Assembly: GCA_021413405.1 (NCBI GenBank)
Contig: JAIOQL010000176.1
Coordinates: 1 to 5,611 of the forward strand
DNA length: 5,611 bases
Direction: 5' to 3'
DNA from: Leptospira sp.
GTDB lineage: Bacteria; Spirochaetota; Leptospiria; Leptospirales; Leptospiraceae
The notes beneath the pieces are model-generated. The model worked only from the letters and a program-made list of their open reading frames with translations, was not told the origin of the DNA and ran no database searches. How positions within the stretch are numbered: position 1 is the stretch's first letter; each line of letters starts with the position of its first letter. A program made the position numbers and the translations under genes. Below are positions 4,717 to 5,611 of the stretch, one piece after another.

Positions 4717-5611
4717 TGCTGAACATGGTTTCAAAACTCCAAATTGGTTTACTCAGGTTCCCGGTAATCCGAGAAGCAATTCTCGAAACATCGAGAGTTA
4801 TTCCAACGGATACGTTAACTATAAAATTACCCAAATACAAAAACCTCAAAAAGGATTCTATTCGAATCGGGGACAAAGTAACCTGGGAAGCAGGTTATGC
4901 AGAGTATGGAATTTTTCCTGAATTTTCCGGATATGTGAAAGAGGTGAGTCCTACAATTCCTTTGGAGATAAAATGCGTAGATCCAATGCACGATTGTCAA
5001 TTGCAAAGAATGAAAAGGAATTATAATAACGCTCCGTTATTAGGGTTTCTGCAGGATTGCATTCTAACTGAGAAGAAAAAAGACATTGCTTTCTTCATTG
5101 ATCCAGAAGTAACCAAAATTATTTCAATCAGTTGTGCCAATAAAAGTGCTCGATATGCACTCTGGGAGTTGGAGCGAATATATGGCGTAGATGTATTTTT
5201 TCGGGATTGGAAAATGTGCGTTCAAAAAGCTTTTGTGAAACGTAATTCCTTTACGCAAGTAAAAAATAAAAAGATCGCAAAATCAAAATCATCTTCGGGG
5301 GTCGCGACGGGTTCCGCAAATAATGTTCCAGTGTTCGCATTTAAGCACAATATTATTAGTGATGATCTTACACCAAGATTGAACCGCGATTTTATTGTGA
5401 TTGTTCGTGGAGAAAGTCCGAAAACGGGCACACAGTATCAGGGTGTATTCGGTTTAAAAGGGCAAAAACAATATTATGATATTGATGGATTAGATTTAAA
5501 ACAGGCTCAATCCCGCGCAAAGGAACTTTTTAATGAATTATGCGGATCGGGTTTTAATGGAAAATTTACTACATTCGGATTCCCATCAGTCAATCATTCG
5601 CAAGTAATAGA
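4716..5611 (+). CDS. Baseplate hub / late control protein D-like protein (3' end outside window)
   Basis: From ATG 4716 (overlapping the previous TAA as TAATG; GGAG 4703-4706 nine bases upstream) the frame stays open for 298 codons to the window edge. The second ATG, at 4725, is too far from that site. Residues ~30-90 fit the N-terminal barrel of gpD/gp27-type hubs: a 'D...I.IGD.V.W.AGY' stretch, then FSGYVKEVSPTIPLEIKCVD. Then come a helix (LLGFLQDCIL), a second domain (SAR-ALWELERIYGVDVFFRDWKM), HNIISDDLTPRLNRDF at 211-226, and GKFTTFGFPSVNHSQVI at 282-298. The last resembles the 'GSFTTFGiP.vrHGd' segment of prophage hub proteins. Residues ~183-203 are a Lys/Ser-rich, probably disordered insert. 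The hub forms the trimeric centre of the baseplate and links tube to spike. About 50-100 more residues would be usual. Confidence 0.8.
   Translation, partial: MLNMVSKLQIGLLRFPVIREAILETSRVIPTDTLTIKLPKYKNLKKDSIRIGDKVTWEAGYAEYGIFPEFSGYVKEVSPTIPLEIKCVDPMHDCQLQRMKRNYNNAPLLGFLQDCILTEKKKDIAFFIDPEVTKIISISCANKSARYALWELERIYGVDVFFRDWKMCVQKAFVKRNSFTQVKNKKIAKSKSSSGVATGSANNVPVFAFKHNIISDDLTPRLNRDFIVIVRGESPKTGTQYQGVFGLKGQKQYYDIDGLDLKQAQSRAKELFNELCGSGFNGKFTTFGFPSVNHSQVI

Overview
The window is a compact late-gene block of a tailed bacteriophage or prophage, all on the + strand: the tail-tube, tape-measure and baseplate-hub section of a tail module. A contractile (myovirus-type) tail is the best reading. The open frame at the left edge looks like the C-terminus of a tail sheath protein, a short tube-like protein follows, and the genes after the tape measure follow the order seen in P2-type phages (U-position protein, X-like LysM protein, D-like hub). 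A tailocin or other phage-derived contractile particle is not excluded, because capsid, packaging and lysis genes lie outside the window.

Layout: (1) 1-264, 3' end of a probable sheath gene, cut by the window edge. (2) 277-723, probable tail tube protein. (3) 737-1168, tail assembly chaperone, joined by a probable programmed -1 frameshift at A AAA AAG (1156-1162) to an extension frame ending at 1401; this is the G/GT arrangement of lambda and the E/E' arrangement of P2. (4) 1404-3860, tape measure protein of 818 residues with a TTG start, a long hydrophobic stretch and a C-terminal internal repeat. (5) 3860-4357, a DUF6046-like small tail/baseplate protein. (6) 4354-4716, a small protein with two LysM-like modules. 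(7) 4716 to the right edge, the first 298 codons of a baseplate hub / late control protein D-like gene, running out of the window.

The genes are packed with 2 to 13 bases between them, or overlap by 1 to 4 bases (TAATG, ATGA, TAATG), so they should be co-transcribed and in part translationally coupled. I see no promoter, terminator, RNA gene, insertion sequence, CRISPR array or attachment site, and there is no gene-free stretch over 300 bases. Together the products would build the tail: the hub and LysM proteins form the baseplate centre, the tape measure with the G/GT chaperones sets the length of the tube, and tube and sheath polymerise around it.

Host: G+C is about 40-45% in the lines I counted by eye. 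Most starts have a clear Shine-Dalgarno site (AGGAGG, TAAGGAG, GGAG), which argues against a typical Bacteroidota host even though the DUF6046-like and hub proteins recall Bacteroidota prophages. The base composition reminds me of Leptospira-like spirochaetes, but this is a weak guess. I see no undescribed system. The most informative element is the well-formed recoding site, followed by the tape-measure repeat.
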